Assembly (NCBI RefSeq): GCF_017352115.1 | Contig: NZ_CP071448.1 | Coordinates: 3,185,001-3,249,000 of the forward strand | From: Flavobacterium endoglycinae | Lineage (GTDB): Bacteria > Bacteroidota > Bacteroidia > Flavobacteriales > Flavobacteriaceae | Direction of reading: 5' to 3' | Length of the DNA stretch: 64,000 bases | Shown: in pieces, positions 55,418-64,000 of the stretch | How positions within the stretch are numbered: the stretch's first letter is position 1 | How the letters are laid out: every line of letters begins with the position of its first letter | Made by a program: the position numbers and the translations under genes | Notes under the pieces: generated by a model | Told to the model about the DNA's origin: nothing | Seen by the model: only the letters and a program-made list of their open reading frames with translations | The model's database searches: none

Positions 55418-56482
55418 ATGGAGCTAAAATACTATCACTTTTTCATTCTAGTTTTATTCCTTTCATGTGCTGATGTTGATGATCAGCCAGAACCTAAAGT
55501 TTTTGATAAAAAATCAAATGAAGTCATTTTAACAAAAAGAATAACTCCAATAGATAAAAAACATAAAGCTTTTACAGATTTAGTGTTTTTCGATGATAAA
55601 TGGTTTTTAACTTATAGGGAATCAGATAAACATATTTTTGGAGAAAATGGAATAGTCAGAATAATTTCTAGCTCAAATGCTGATGATTGGGATTTAGCAA
55701 AAATATATAAAAGTGATGGTTTTGATTTACGAGATCCAAAATTTTCTATAAATAATAAAAAATTAATGTTAATTACTCATGGCACAAAATATAAAATGCA
55801 GAATGTTTCAGACCCATCTGAATTTAAAGACTTTAGAGCAGACTATAACTCTGATTTAGGATGGGAATCTTTCAAAGATATTTACTTAGATAATAATTCT
55901 AATTCTATTGATGCAAAAATAAAAGGCAATCAGACCTACCCATGGAGGATAACTTGGTATAAAAATAGAGCATATTCTTTCGGTTATAATTTTCAACAAA
56001 ATATATTTACCTTTTATTTAAGTGATGATGGATTCAATTTTACTCATATAAATTCAATTTCTCCAATTGAAGGCTACCCTTCCGAAGCAACAATTAGAGT
56101 TAATAATGATGGTCTTTTTTATACAATAGTACGTAGAGAATATAAAACTGCTTTGTTAGGAATATCTAAGGATTTAGGGGCTACTTGGAAATGGATAGAT
56201 ACAATACCTATAAATCAATTTGGAGGCCCTAATTTTATCTTTTACAAAGATGGAATATTATTATCTGGTAGAGAGAATAATAAATTAATTTTAGGATATT
56301 ATGATTTAAATGTAAAAAAATATAAAAAAATAATGACATTCGAAAGTGGTGGGGATTGCTCTTACCCAGGTATGTTTCAAAAAGATGATTTCTTATGGAT
56401 TAGTTATTATTCTTCTCATGAACAAGCTACAGGAAGTTCTATCTATTTATCAAGAATAAACTTAAATAAACTGGAATTATAA
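55418..56482 (+). CDS. Sialidase-like beta-propeller lipoprotein
   Basis: A 354-residue lipoprotein. The signal peptide ends in FLSC (Cys17), so the protein is likely membrane-anchored, outer face possible. The body looks like a six-bladed sialidase/BNR propeller. A canonical Asp box is at 250-257 (S-x-D-x-G-x-T-W), with degenerate ones around SDDGFNF and SSNADDW. Segments FLTYRES, LRDPKFS, PSEATIRV and GGDCSYPGMF resemble conserved blades of sialidase-fold proteins. Catalytic residues (Arg triad, Tyr-Glu pair) were not assigned with certainty. Its place right after the CMP-activating gene suggests a role on the same sugar. It may be an inactive binder instead. Confidence 0.65.
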   Translation: MELKYYHFFILVLFLSCADVDDQPEPKVFDKKSNEVILTKRITPIDKKHKAFTDLVFFDDKWFLTYRESDKHIFGENGIVRIISSSNADDWDLAKIYKSDGFDLRDPKFSINNKKLMLITHGTKYKMQNVSDPSEFKDFRADYNSDLGWESFKDIYLDNNSNSIDAKIKGNQTYPWRITWYKNRAYSFGYNFQQNIFTFYLSDDGFNFTHINSISPIEGYPSEATIRVNNDGLFYTIVRREYKTALLGISKDLGATWKWIDTIPINQFGGPNFIFYKDGILLSGRENNKLILGYYDLNVKKYKKIMTFESGGDCSYPGMFQKDDFLWISYYSSHEQATGSSIYLSRINLNKLEL

Positions 56483-56513
56483 TAACCTTTTAAAAATACT
56501 ACAACTATTTTAG

Positions 56514-57920
56514 ATGTTTAAAAAAGTAATATCACATAGTCTAATTTATGGACTTGGTCCATTTGTGCCTAAAATAATAGGTTTATTAATGTTACCTATT
56601 TTTACAAAGGTTCTGACAACAGAAGACTATGGAGTTCAATCTTTAATGAATTCGAGTGTGGCATTAATAGGTGTTTTGGCAATGTTAGGATTGCAATTAC
56701 CTTTAAGCAATGCATTCTATCATCATACTAATCATTACAAAATTAAATGGGGGCAGTTTTATGGTTTTTTGAATATTTGGATGATTTTTTATTCAATTTT
56801 ATTAGCATTAGTGATTTATTTTGTGATCCCTGATGAGGCGAGAGATAATTTAGAATGGATTATAATACTTAATATTGTTCCAATAGTTTGCTTTGGTCCT
56901 GCTGATGTTTTAGGACAAATGTATTATCAGCTCAATCAAAAACCTAAGCAGGTTGTAATTCGAACAATAGCAATATCTTTTATAACAATTTCTTTAAACT
57001 ATTATACTATTGTAATTTTAAATTTACATTATATGGGATGGTTTATTGCCAATTGCTTATCAATGTTGTTGTTGCATTTTTCTTATTGGTATCCATTACA
57101 TTATAAATTGAAAATTAAGCCAATTTATAAATTTAAGAAAAAGACAATTCTCAAAGGGCTGAGTATTTCTATACCTATGATTCCACATTTTTATAGCGGT
57201 TTTTTATTAGGATCAGCAGATAGTTTACTTTTAAAATTTTTCTTGATAAGTACAGCACAAATTGGGTATTATGGTTTTGCAGCATCATTTGGAGGATTAA
57301 TGGCGTTGGTTGTTGGAGCTATAAATACAGCCGCTTCACCTATTATTTCTGAACAAATTAAACAAAAAAAATATAATGACGTACGCAATCTTACTTGGGG
57401 GGTTCAGTTCTTTTTATTAGTTATATCTTCAGTTGGATGTATTTGGTTAAAGGAAATTTTTGTATTAATGATAAACAACGATGAATTAAAGACAGCCTAT
57501 TTCTTATCAGCAGTTTTTATTATGTGTCATAATTATAGACCTATGTATTTCGGCATTTCGACTGTTTTATTTTATAGAGAGAAAACAAAAAATTTATGGA
57601 AAGTTACTTTTGGGGCTGGGATTTTTTGTATATTATTAAATATATTATTGATTCCCCATTACGGGATAAAAGTTCCTGCTTTTGTGTTGTTTATTAGCTA
57701 TTTGATAATGGGCTATGGCACATTTTTTCTAAATGATTATAAAGAAATAGCTATTACAAATTTTAGACCTGTAATATGGTTCTTCTTGACGATTATTTGT
57801 CTTATTATAGTTTTATTAGTCATTGATTTAAATGTTTTGTATAAAATTTTTATAACCCTATTGTTTTTATCATCCCTAATTGTTTATTGGTTTAAAATTT
57901 TGAAAATAGACAAAATATAA
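56514..57920 (+). CDS. Polysaccharide flippase (Wzx-like)
   Basis: A 468-residue MATE/MOP-superfamily membrane protein with about 12-14 predicted helices. It starts HSLIYGLGPFVPKIIGLLMLPIFTKVL, as is common for Wzx and related oligosaccharide flippases. It would move lipid-linked repeat units across the inner membrane to the Wzy polymerase at 61556. The pair indicates a Wzx/Wzy-dependent polymer rather than an ABC-transporter system. Low identity is normal for this family. Confidence 0.85.
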   Translation: MFKKVISHSLIYGLGPFVPKIIGLLMLPIFTKVLTTEDYGVQSLMNSSVALIGVLAMLGLQLPLSNAFYHHTNHYKIKWGQFYGFLNIWMIFYSILLALVIYFVIPDEARDNLEWIIILNIVPIVCFGPADVLGQMYYQLNQKPKQVVIRTIAISFITISLNYYTIVILNLHYMGWFIANCLSMLLLHFSYWYPLHYKLKIKPIYKFKKKTILKGLSISIPMIPHFYSGFLLGSADSLLLKFFLISTAQIGYYGFAASFGGLMALVVGAINTAASPIISEQIKQKKYNDVRNLTWGVQFFLLVISSVGCIWLKEIFVLMINNDELKTAYFLSAVFIMCHNYRPMYFGISTVLFYREKTKNLWKVTFGAGIFCILLNILLIPHYGIKVPAFVLFISYLIMGYGTFFLNDYKEIAITNFRPVIWFFLTIICLIIVLLVIDLNVLYKIFITLLFLSSLIVYWFKILKIDKI

Positions 57921-57967
57921 ATTAACGACATTAAATTTATATTTTGTAATGCAATGGAATAATAAAT

Positions 57968-58870
57968 ATGAAAACTAAGCTTAAACGCATAATAATTCAT
58001 CTATTAAAAATAATATATAAATTTATTTTTAGCTGTTTTTCCCTATTAAAAGTTGGGGTTTTTAGTAAATATACTGTAAAGCTGCCTTCAATTAATGATT
58101 TCGGAACTTGTTATATATTTGGAAACGGACCATCTTTAAAGAATGATTTGGATGGTAATTGTGACTTTTTTATCGATAAAAATATTTTTGTTGTAAATAA
58201 TTTTGCGACATCTGATTACTTTAATATTATAAAACCTAAATATTATGTTTTTGCTGATCCAGCATATTGGAGTTCTAATGAAAATAGTGAAGTTGTAAGA
58301 AATTGTAAAAAGATATTAGAAATTATTAGAGATACCACAAGTTGGAATATGACAATATTTGTTCCTTCTAATGCGTTGAAAAATAATATTCTAACTGATG
58401 TTTTAAAAAGCAATAAATTTTTGAAGATAGTGGACTTTAATACAACGGTTATTTCGATGAAAGGATTTGAATATCTAAATTACTTATTATTTAAAAAAGG
58501 TTTAGCAGCTCCTCCAATACAGAATGTATTAATATCATCAATCTTCATCTCAATTAATATTGGCTTTTCAGAAATTAATATTTTAGGTTCTGATCACTCT
58601 TGGACAAAACAATTATTTGTTAATGAAAAAAATGATGTTTGTACAATAGACTATCATTTTTATGACGCTAAACAAATAAACTATAATGTTTTTACTAGAG
58701 TTGATGGTAGTATATATAAAATGCATGAGATTTTACGCGATTACGCTTTGATGTTTGAGGGTTATCATAAGTTAAGAAAATACGCAGACTATTTTAAAGT
58801 TAAAATTTGGAATGCTACCGAGAACTCTTTTATTGATGCATTTGAAAGAAAAAACTACATAAATAGCTAA
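57968..58870 (+). CDS. Candidate nonulosonate transferase (GT42/DUF115-like)
   Basis: A 300-residue protein without a firm family assignment. After a hydrophobic, basic N-terminal segment (about 7-32) it has [12 protein letters not shown] (49-60), then VVNNF and [10 protein letters not shown]. Near 185-212 comes [20 protein letters not shown] ending GSDHSW. This order resembles GT42 sialyltransferases such as Cst-I/Cst-II (AGNGPSLK near the N-terminus, later an ALGYKEIYLSGIDF-type segment) and related DUF115 proteins. Position after the CMP-sugar synthetase and flippase fits a transferase of the nonulosonate. Function is inference. Confidence 0.55.
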   Translation: MKTKLKRIIIHLLKIIYKFIFSCFSLLKVGVFSKYTVKLPSINDFGTCYIFGNGPSLKNDLDGNCDFFIDKNIFVVNNFATSDYFNIIKPKYYVFADPAYWSSNENSEVVRNCKKILEIIRDTTSWNMTIFVPSNALKNNILTDVLKSNKFLKIVDFNTTVISMKGFEYLNYLLFKKGLAAPPIQNVLISSIFISINIGFSEINILGSDHSWTKQLFVNEKNDVCTIDYHFYDAKQINYNVFTRVDGSIYKMHEILRDYALMFEGYHKLRKYADYFKVKIWNATENSFIDAFERKNYINS

Positions 58871-58872
58871 TA

Positions 58873-59556
58873 ATGGTATTACGTCTTTTAAAAAAAATAG
58901 TTCCTTTTAAGTTTAAATATTACCTTAGGAAAAACCAAATCGAAAGAGCAAATGAAAAGCTGAGGTTAGGGAATATGGTAACAGTCGACAAAACTTATTT
59001 CGGAAAATATAACACAATTTATGATAATGTGATCTTAAGTAATGTAACTCTAGGCGACTTTACGTATGTTGCTGCTAATAGCTCAATTATCTATACAAAA
59101 ATAGGAAATTATTGTTCAATAGCTAGTAATGTAAAATGTGGTTTAGGCTTTCATCCCAGCAAAATTTTTGTGTCAACACACCCTGTATTTTATTCATTAT
59201 CGCAGCAGTCTCAAATTGCCTTTGTAGATAAATCTTATTTTGAAGAATATAGGAGTATAGAGATTGGTAATGATGTTTGGATTGGAGAGAATGTTACAAT
59301 AGTTGGTGGAGTAAAAATTGGCGATGGTGCGATAATTGCTGCTGGAGCTGTAGTTACTAAAGATATACCTCCATATGGTGTAGTTGGAGGAGTCCCAGGT
59401 AAATTAATTAAATATAGATTCGAGCAAAATGAAATTGATTTTTTGTTAAAATTAAAATGGTGGGATTTTGATTATAAAGTTGTAAAAGAAAACGTTTTAT
59501 TATTCCATGATATAAAACAATTAATGAATTCAAGTTTTAATAAATGGAATCTATAA
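58873..59556 (+). CDS. Hexapeptide-repeat acyltransferase (CatB/LbH type)
   Basis: A 227-residue left-handed beta-helix acyltransferase. Hexapeptide repeats run from [19 protein letters not shown] to [20 protein letters not shown] and [27 protein letters not shown]. The catalytic His probably lies in GLGFHP or STHPVF. It is of the xenobiotic/CatB-like kind often found in polysaccharide loci, probably O-acetylating a sugar. The acceptor is unknown. Its 3' end overlaps the next gene by 13 bases. Confidence 0.85.
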   Translation: MVLRLLKKIVPFKFKYYLRKNQIERANEKLRLGNMVTVDKTYFGKYNTIYDNVILSNVTLGDFTYVAANSSIIYTKIGNYCSIASNVKCGLGFHPSKIFVSTHPVFYSLSQQSQIAFVDKSYFEEYRSIEIGNDVWIGENVTIVGGVKIGDGAIIAAGAVVTKDIPPYGVVGGVPGKLIKYRFEQNEIDFLLKLKWWDFDYKVVKENVLLFHDIKQLMNSSFNKWNL

Positions 59557-60296
59557 GTCCTTTAATTTCTATTGTAACAGTAGTTTTTAATTGTGAAAAA
59601 ACAATTGAAAATACTATTTTAAGTGTAGTAAATCAAGATTTCGAAAATTACGAATTTATCATTATAGATGGCGGTAGTACTGATAATACAGTTGCTATAG
59701 TGGAAAAATATAAAGATAAAATTACTAGATGGATTTCTGAACCAGATAAAGGTATTTATGATGCAATGAATAAAGGAGCCAGAATGGCGAAAGGAGAGTG
59801 GATAAATTTCATGAATGCAGGAGATGAGTTCGCAATTCACAATTTTGATTCTTTACAAGAAGTAATGAAAGATGAAAAATGTGGTATTATATATGGGGAT
59901 GTAATAATTAAAAAGGAAGATGACTCTCTTTTTGTAGATGTGGCTAGACCGTTAGATCAAATAAACTATCTTCTTAATTTTTGTCATCAAAGTTCTTTTG
60001 TAAGAACAAAACTTTTAGTTGAAACACCATTTTCTCTTGATTATAAGATTTCATCAGATTATGATTTTTTTCTAAAAATGTTTAAAAAAGGATATAAGTT
60101 TGAGTACATTAATGAATCAATTTCCACGTTTGCTCTTGGTGGAATCTCCACAGGAATTAGCAAACAGTATTTAAAGGAAAGAGTTAGTATAATAGTTAAT
60201 GTACACTTTCCATTATCAGCTAAAATTTTATATTTATTTAAATTTTTAAAAACTTTAGTACCTGTAAATTTCACTAATAGTAAAACTATAAATTAA
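59544..60296 (+). CDS. Family 2 glycosyltransferase
   Basis: A 250-residue GT-A-fold glycosyltransferase. The N-terminus reads [20 protein letters not shown] with [22 protein letters not shown], the standard nucleotide-binding and Asp motifs. [21 protein letters not shown] and MNAGDEF follow, as in WcaA-type enzymes. No membrane helix is present. Sugar donor and acceptor cannot be deduced. The start overlaps the acyltransferase gene. Confidence 0.9.
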   Translation: MESISPLISIVTVVFNCEKTIENTILSVVNQDFENYEFIIIDGGSTDNTVAIVEKYKDKITRWISEPDKGIYDAMNKGARMAKGEWINFMNAGDEFAIHNFDSLQEVMKDEKCGIIYGDVIIKKEDDSLFVDVARPLDQINYLLNFCHQSSFVRTKLLVETPFSLDYKISSDYDFFLKMFKKGYKFEYINESISTFALGGISTGISKQYLKERVSIIVNVHFPLSAKILYLFKFLKTLVPVNFTNSKTIN

Positions 60297-60300
60297 AAAC

Positions 60301-61479
60301 TTGAAAAATATTCTTATAATTCATCATGGAATAGGTGTAGGGGGAGGGTTAATAGCATTATTAGGTTTAATTGATGAACTTAAATTAAAAAATAATGTCA
60401 AGGTTTTTTGTGTTTTTGACAGCGAAGCAGTTACTTATATAAAAAACACAGGAGTTGACGTTTTTCTTCCATATTCGATAAATTATAAGAAATATTATAG
60501 TTTGTTTTTACATAGTGAGGCATCATACTTTAACGTTGCTAGTTCTATAAGAATGGTTAAAAATTTAGTTACATTCTTTTTAAATAAATATTATTTTGCT
60601 CAGAGAGAGTTAGAAAGGCTAAATTTTGAATATGATATTGTATATTTAAATTCAACCTTTATTTCAGACTGGTCTAGAGCAGCGAAGAATCTGAATAAAA
60701 AAGTTATAATTCATATACGCGAACCATTAGCTAAAGGTCTTTTTGGGTTTAGAAAGAATATAATTAAAAGAAATGTTTCTAAATATTGCGACTGGATTAT
60801 TGCAATTTCTAAGGACAATAGCAAAAGGATTGGACTATTGGAAAAAACAACTGTAATATATGACCCTATTGTATCCAAAAATAGAGCCGACGATAAAGAG
60901 ATTTTACTTCAGCCTCAGTTTATATATTTTTTGTATTTAGGCGGTAGTCAAAGAATTAAAGGATTTGAGCAATTTGTTAAATCTTTGCCATATCTAAATG
61001 AAAATATAAAGATTTTTTTTCTAGGAGGGAATCATAATTATTTAGAAAGTAGATTGGATAAACTTTTTGCTATTTTCGATCCTTTTTACTGGAAAGTAAA
61101 TTCTTTAGAAAATGAACTAATAAGATCTCAGAGAATTATAAACGTAGGTATGGTTGATGATGTTTTTAGCTACTACAATAATTGTAGAGGAGTTATTTCT
61201 CCATTTTCTAAGCCACATGCGGCATTGCCAATTCTGGAAGCTTTTTTTAAAAGTAAACCAGTTATAGTTTCAAACATTGAGGGAATGAATGAGATTGTTA
61301 ATCACACAAATGGTATTTTTTTTAATAATAAACATCCAAAAAAATTGGCAGACGCAATAAATTATATGTCAATCATGAGTGATTTTGAGTATAGTGAAAT
61401 GTGTTGTAATGCAAAAAAAACATTTCAAAAATTAATGCAAAAAAATCTATCAGTGCAAGTAATCATTAATAAATTTTAA
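60301..61479 (+). CDS. Family 4 glycosyltransferase
   Basis: A 392-residue GT-B glycosyltransferase. The N-terminal domain begins NILIIHHGIGVGGGLIALLGLIDEL and the C-terminal nucleotide-sugar domain has FLYLGGSQRIKGFEQFVKSL and SPFSKPHAALPILEAFFKSKP. The Glu in that last segment is the usual EX7E position. The start codon is TTG, 4 bases after the previous stop, with no in-frame ATG nearby; the start is therefore slightly uncertain. Confidence 0.85.
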   Translation: MKNILIIHHGIGVGGGLIALLGLIDELKLKNNVKVFCVFDSEAVTYIKNTGVDVFLPYSINYKKYYSLFLHSEASYFNVASSIRMVKNLVTFFLNKYYFAQRELERLNFEYDIVYLNSTFISDWSRAAKNLNKKVIIHIREPLAKGLFGFRKNIIKRNVSKYCDWIIAISKDNSKRIGLLEKTTVIYDPIVSKNRADDKEILLQPQFIYFLYLGGSQRIKGFEQFVKSLPYLNENIKIFFLGGNHNYLESRLDKLFAIFDPFYWKVNSLENELIRSQRIINVGMVDDVFSYYNNCRGVISPFSKPHAALPILEAFFKSKPVIVSNIEGMNEIVNHTNGIFFNNKHPKKLADAINYMSIMSDFEYSEMCCNAKKTFQKLMQKNLSVQVIINKF

Positions 61480-61555
61480 AAGATAAATTTCATTTGTACT
61501 GATATGATTTATAGTTTATTTATGTCATAATTCTGCAAAGTAGTATTACCAAATA

Positions 61556-62812
61556 ATGATAAAAGGATTAAAAGATAAAAGTATAAGTAACTTAAAATTC
61601 TCACATTATATTGTTCTTTTTATAATAATATATATATCTGATGATACATTTAATTTTGGAACTAATGAAAATTATGTGTATTTACTAGCTAAATATATAA
61701 TTTATTTACTTTTAACGGTTTATCTGTTGTCTGTTACCAATTTGAAATTCCTTACTACTTTAACAAAAAGTAGTTTAGTTTTCTATTTGATTGTATTTTT
61801 TATAATATTGACCTCTTTTTATAATTTTGATATATCTGGGGGCTATTTATATCAAATATGGTTGTTTTTCTTAGCTTTGCTAGTGGTCAATTTTTATTCA
61901 AGTAAACAATTTATTTATGTTTATTTAAAAATAGTTTACACTTTAAGTTTTGTTTCGTTATTAATTTTTATAATTTCAAATATATCTAGCTCTATTTTTC
62001 AAATATTTCCCATGCAAACAAATTCAGCTGGTGCAAATGTTTATAATTTAGGTATTTGTATGGTTTCATTCGAGAATACATATATCAGAAATATGAGTAT
62101 TTTTAGAGAGCCTGGCGTTTTTATGATTTATTTGAATTTTGCAGTAATTTTAGAACTTTTTTTTAAGGAAGAAATAAATAGACGTTATTTATTAGTATTC
62201 ATTCTTGCCATTGTTTCTACATTTTCGACAGCAGCCTTTATAATATTAGGAACAATCTTATTTGCGTACTTGTTTATTAAAAGCACTAAAAAGGTGGTAT
62301 TAAAAAATAAAGCAATAATTTTAGGATTAATTATGCTTGCCGTTTTGTTTATTTTATCTTCAGCAGAATTCTACAATATGATCTTTGATAAAATTGGGAA
62401 GGATTCTATTGGTGAAGGTAGTTCTTTAGCCAGAGGTGTTTCTGTTTTAGCCAATTTTAATATATTTTTAGAGAACTTTCTTTTTGGAGTAGGTATAAAG
62501 ATATATCCTTTAACATTTTCGAAGGCTACTTTAGCCTTAATTGGTGTATCATTAGATATTGGAAATAATACCAACACCATAACCACAATTTTAGCAGTGT
62601 ATGGTATTTTTACAGGATTTTTATTTGTTTATATGTTATTCAGTTTTGCAAAAAAAACATCTAATTCGCTTGTAATAAGAGTTTTAATTTTTTTAGTCTT
62701 AATAATGTTTTATAGTAATGAAGATATGCGATATTCTTTAATGTCTGCAGCAATGTTAATGTGGGGATTAAAAAATAAAGAAATAATAGTAATAAATAAC
62801 ATTGCCTCATAG
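61556..62812 (+). CDS. O-antigen/polysaccharide polymerase (Wzy-like)
   Basis: A 418-residue protein with about 11-12 predicted membrane helices and one large loop around residues 150-200 that includes IFREPGVFMIYLNFAV. The pattern of many helices plus a substantial periplasmic loop and the FLFGVGIKIYPL segment resembles Wzy/RfaL-family polymerases. Sequence similarity in this family is low, so topology and position beside Wzx and glycosyltransferases carry the call. Confidence 0.75.
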   Translation: MIKGLKDKSISNLKFSHYIVLFIIIYISDDTFNFGTNENYVYLLAKYIIYLLLTVYLLSVTNLKFLTTLTKSSLVFYLIVFFIILTSFYNFDISGGYLYQIWLFFLALLVVNFYSSKQFIYVYLKIVYTLSFVSLLIFIISNISSSIFQIFPMQTNSAGANVYNLGICMVSFENTYIRNMSIFREPGVFMIYLNFAVILELFFKEEINRRYLLVFILAIVSTFSTAAFIILGTILFAYLFIKSTKKVVLKNKAIILGLIMLAVLFILSSAEFYNMIFDKIGKDSIGEGSSLARGVSVLANFNIFLENFLFGVGIKIYPLTFSKATLALIGVSLDIGNNTNTITTILAVYGIFTGFLFVYMLFSFAKKTSNSLVIRVLIFLVLIMFYSNEDMRYSLMSAAMLMWGLKNKEIIVINNIAS

Positions 62813-62826
62813 TCACCAATATTGCC

Positions 62827-64000
62827 ATGAAGATCTTAATATTATCGTATGATTTTTATCCAGAAGGAAAACCTAATACTTATCGCTGGTTTAATATAGC
62901 CAAAAGTTGGGTTAATAAAGGTGCCGAAGTTTATGTTGTTACTGCCGATAAAAATCAGTATTTAGCATATGAAGAAATAGATGGAGTAAAAATATATAGA
63001 ACAACAGAATATTTTATTGGTAATTTGAAATATCAATATAGAGAAAGTATCAATAATCCTATAGTAGAATCTAAAATTGATAATAAAGGGGTTAAATTTT
63101 TTCTCAAGGGACTCATTCGTAAAATTTATAATGCTACATGGTCGAATATTTATTGGCCAGATCATTCTTTTTTATGGACCTTCTCTGCTGTACCGGTGGC
63201 GTCTAAAATTATAGAAGAACATAATATAGATAAACTTATTACAGCTTCATGGACTTTTTCTGCTCATAGGATAGGAGATAAACTTAAAAAGAAATTTCCA
63301 AACCTATATTGGCTAGCGGATACAATTGACCCTTTTTGCTTTAATGCGAGAGTTAATAACCTTTTCTTGTATAACAGGTTAAATGTATCATACGAAAACA
63401 AAATATTTAAACGTGCAGATTTTAATTCTGTACTCACAGAAAAAATAAAAAAAAAATATGTTTCTCTTTTTCCTGCTTTAGAACATAAGATAGGTGTTAA
63501 TAATAACATTTTTATTCCTGTAGAATTTGATTACAGTAAAACTATTGAAAATGAAAAAATTCGTTTACTGTTTTTGGGTACTTTGTCTCAGGCCACAAGA
63601 TCTCCTAAAAACTTACTTGTTTTACTTGATAATTTGCTAAAAAAATATCCTGATATTAAAATAGAAATTGATTTTTATGGCGATTTTACAGATACAAAAG
63701 ATGAATTTGCTAAATATCCGGAATTACTAAGTAATTATATACATCTTAATAATTTCATAACTAGAGAAGAAGTAAATAAAGTTATAAAAAATGCCGATAT
63801 TCTTTTAAATATAGGAAATAGTAATGAGTATCAAGAACCTAGTAAACTTATAGAATATATGTATTCAAGTAAGAAGATTCTAAATATTTGTACCATAGAG
63901 AATGATACATCTGCAGAATTATTAAAGCAATATCCTTTAAGTCTGAGTATCTATCCAGGTGAAATAAATAATGATATAACTCTAGAAAAATTGATTACCT
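62827..64000 (+). CDS. Glycosyltransferase (GT4-like), 3' end outside window
   Basis: An open frame from ATG at 62827 to the window edge, 391 codons so far. It starts MKILILSYDFYPEGKPNTYRW, a GT-B N-terminal strand with the FYPE...R element of GT4 enzymes, followed by WVNKGAEVYVVTAD. The C-terminal domain begins near 240 with RLLFLGTLSQATRSPKNLLVLL, and EPSKLIEYMYSSKKIL holds the donor-binding Glu. The end is missing, so length and function cannot be completed. Confidence 0.8.
   Translation, partial: MKILILSYDFYPEGKPNTYRWFNIAKSWVNKGAEVYVVTADKNQYLAYEEIDGVKIYRTTEYFIGNLKYQYRESINNPIVESKIDNKGVKFFLKGLIRKIYNATWSNIYWPDHSFLWTFSAVPVASKIIEEHNIDKLITASWTFSAHRIGDKLKKKFPNLYWLADTIDPFCFNARVNNLFLYNRLNVSYENKIFKRADFNSVLTEKIKKKYVSLFPALEHKIGVNNNIFIPVEFDYSKTIENEKIRLLFLGTLSQATRSPKNLLVLLDNLLKKYPDIKIEIDFYGDFTDTKDEFAKYPELLSNYIHLNNFITREEVNKVIKNADILLNIGNSNEYQEPSKLIEYMYSSKKILNICTIENDTSAELLKQYPLSLSIYPGEINNDITLEKLIT

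Overview
The window comes from a low-GC Bacteroidota chromosome, most probably the Flavobacteriaceae and close to Flavobacterium. This rests on a SusC/SusD pair, ribosomal operons in the Bacteroidota order with no tuf gene beside fusA, repeated TAnnTTTG promoter boxes, few Shine-Dalgarno sequences, and a UpxY-like NusG paralogue in a polysaccharide locus. The species call is inference.

Layout. (1) 1-7654, minus strand: the 5' part of a DUF2490-type protein gene, rlmB, a SusD lipoprotein and SusC receptor pair, and an Omp85/BamA-family barrel protein. (2) 7753-11258, plus: the str operon rpsL-rpsG-fusA-rpsJ, with its own promoter and terminator. (3) 11507-25332, plus: the S10-spc-alpha cluster from rplC to rplQ, including secY, infA, rpmJ and rpoA, 28 genes in all. 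It has its own promoter, an internal promoter with a perfect hairpin before rpsH, a structured leader before rpsD, and a strong terminator after rplQ. (4) 25412-33386: carA, eno, gltA, two guanidino-group hydrolase relatives (a DDAH-family protein and CtlX), a convergent marC, a CoA-binding protein and recR. Clear hairpin terminators separate most of these units. (5) 33433-64000, plus: a surface-polysaccharide locus that runs off the right edge.

The polysaccharide locus begins with a Wza-type lipoprotein, a Wzc-type BY-kinase, a UDP-HexNAc C4-epimerase, UDP-glucose dehydrogenase and a UpxY/NusG-like elongation factor. A very strong terminator, a new promoter and a structured leader follow. 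Next come a TviB/WbpA-type dehydrogenase, ManC, RmlB/RfbB, and a second export pair: a long SLBB protein and a kinase-less Wzz. After these lies an apparently complete legionaminic-acid-type nonulosonate pathway (LegB, LegC, a NeuD-like acetyltransferase, LegI/NeuB, LegG/NeuC, PtmE-like and LegF). It is interleaved with a sugar formyltransferase-like protein and a PIG-L deacetylase. The locus then holds a sialidase-like lipoprotein, a Wzx flippase, a protein resembling GT42 sialyltransferases, a hexapeptide acyltransferase, GT2 and GT4 glycosyltransferases, a Wzy polymerase and a second, partial GT4.

The least ordinary part is 46932-58870. The gene set suggests that the cell makes a CMP-activated nonulosonic acid, may exchange an N-acetyl for an N-formyl group, carries a candidate transferase for it, and encodes a sialidase-fold lipoprotein that could act on the same sugar. 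The formyltransferase has Gly where the canonical catalytic Asn would be. The RNA leaders of rplC, rpsH, rpsD and the 39969 operon also merit a look. I saw no tRNA, rRNA, CRISPR array, insertion sequence or prophage gene.
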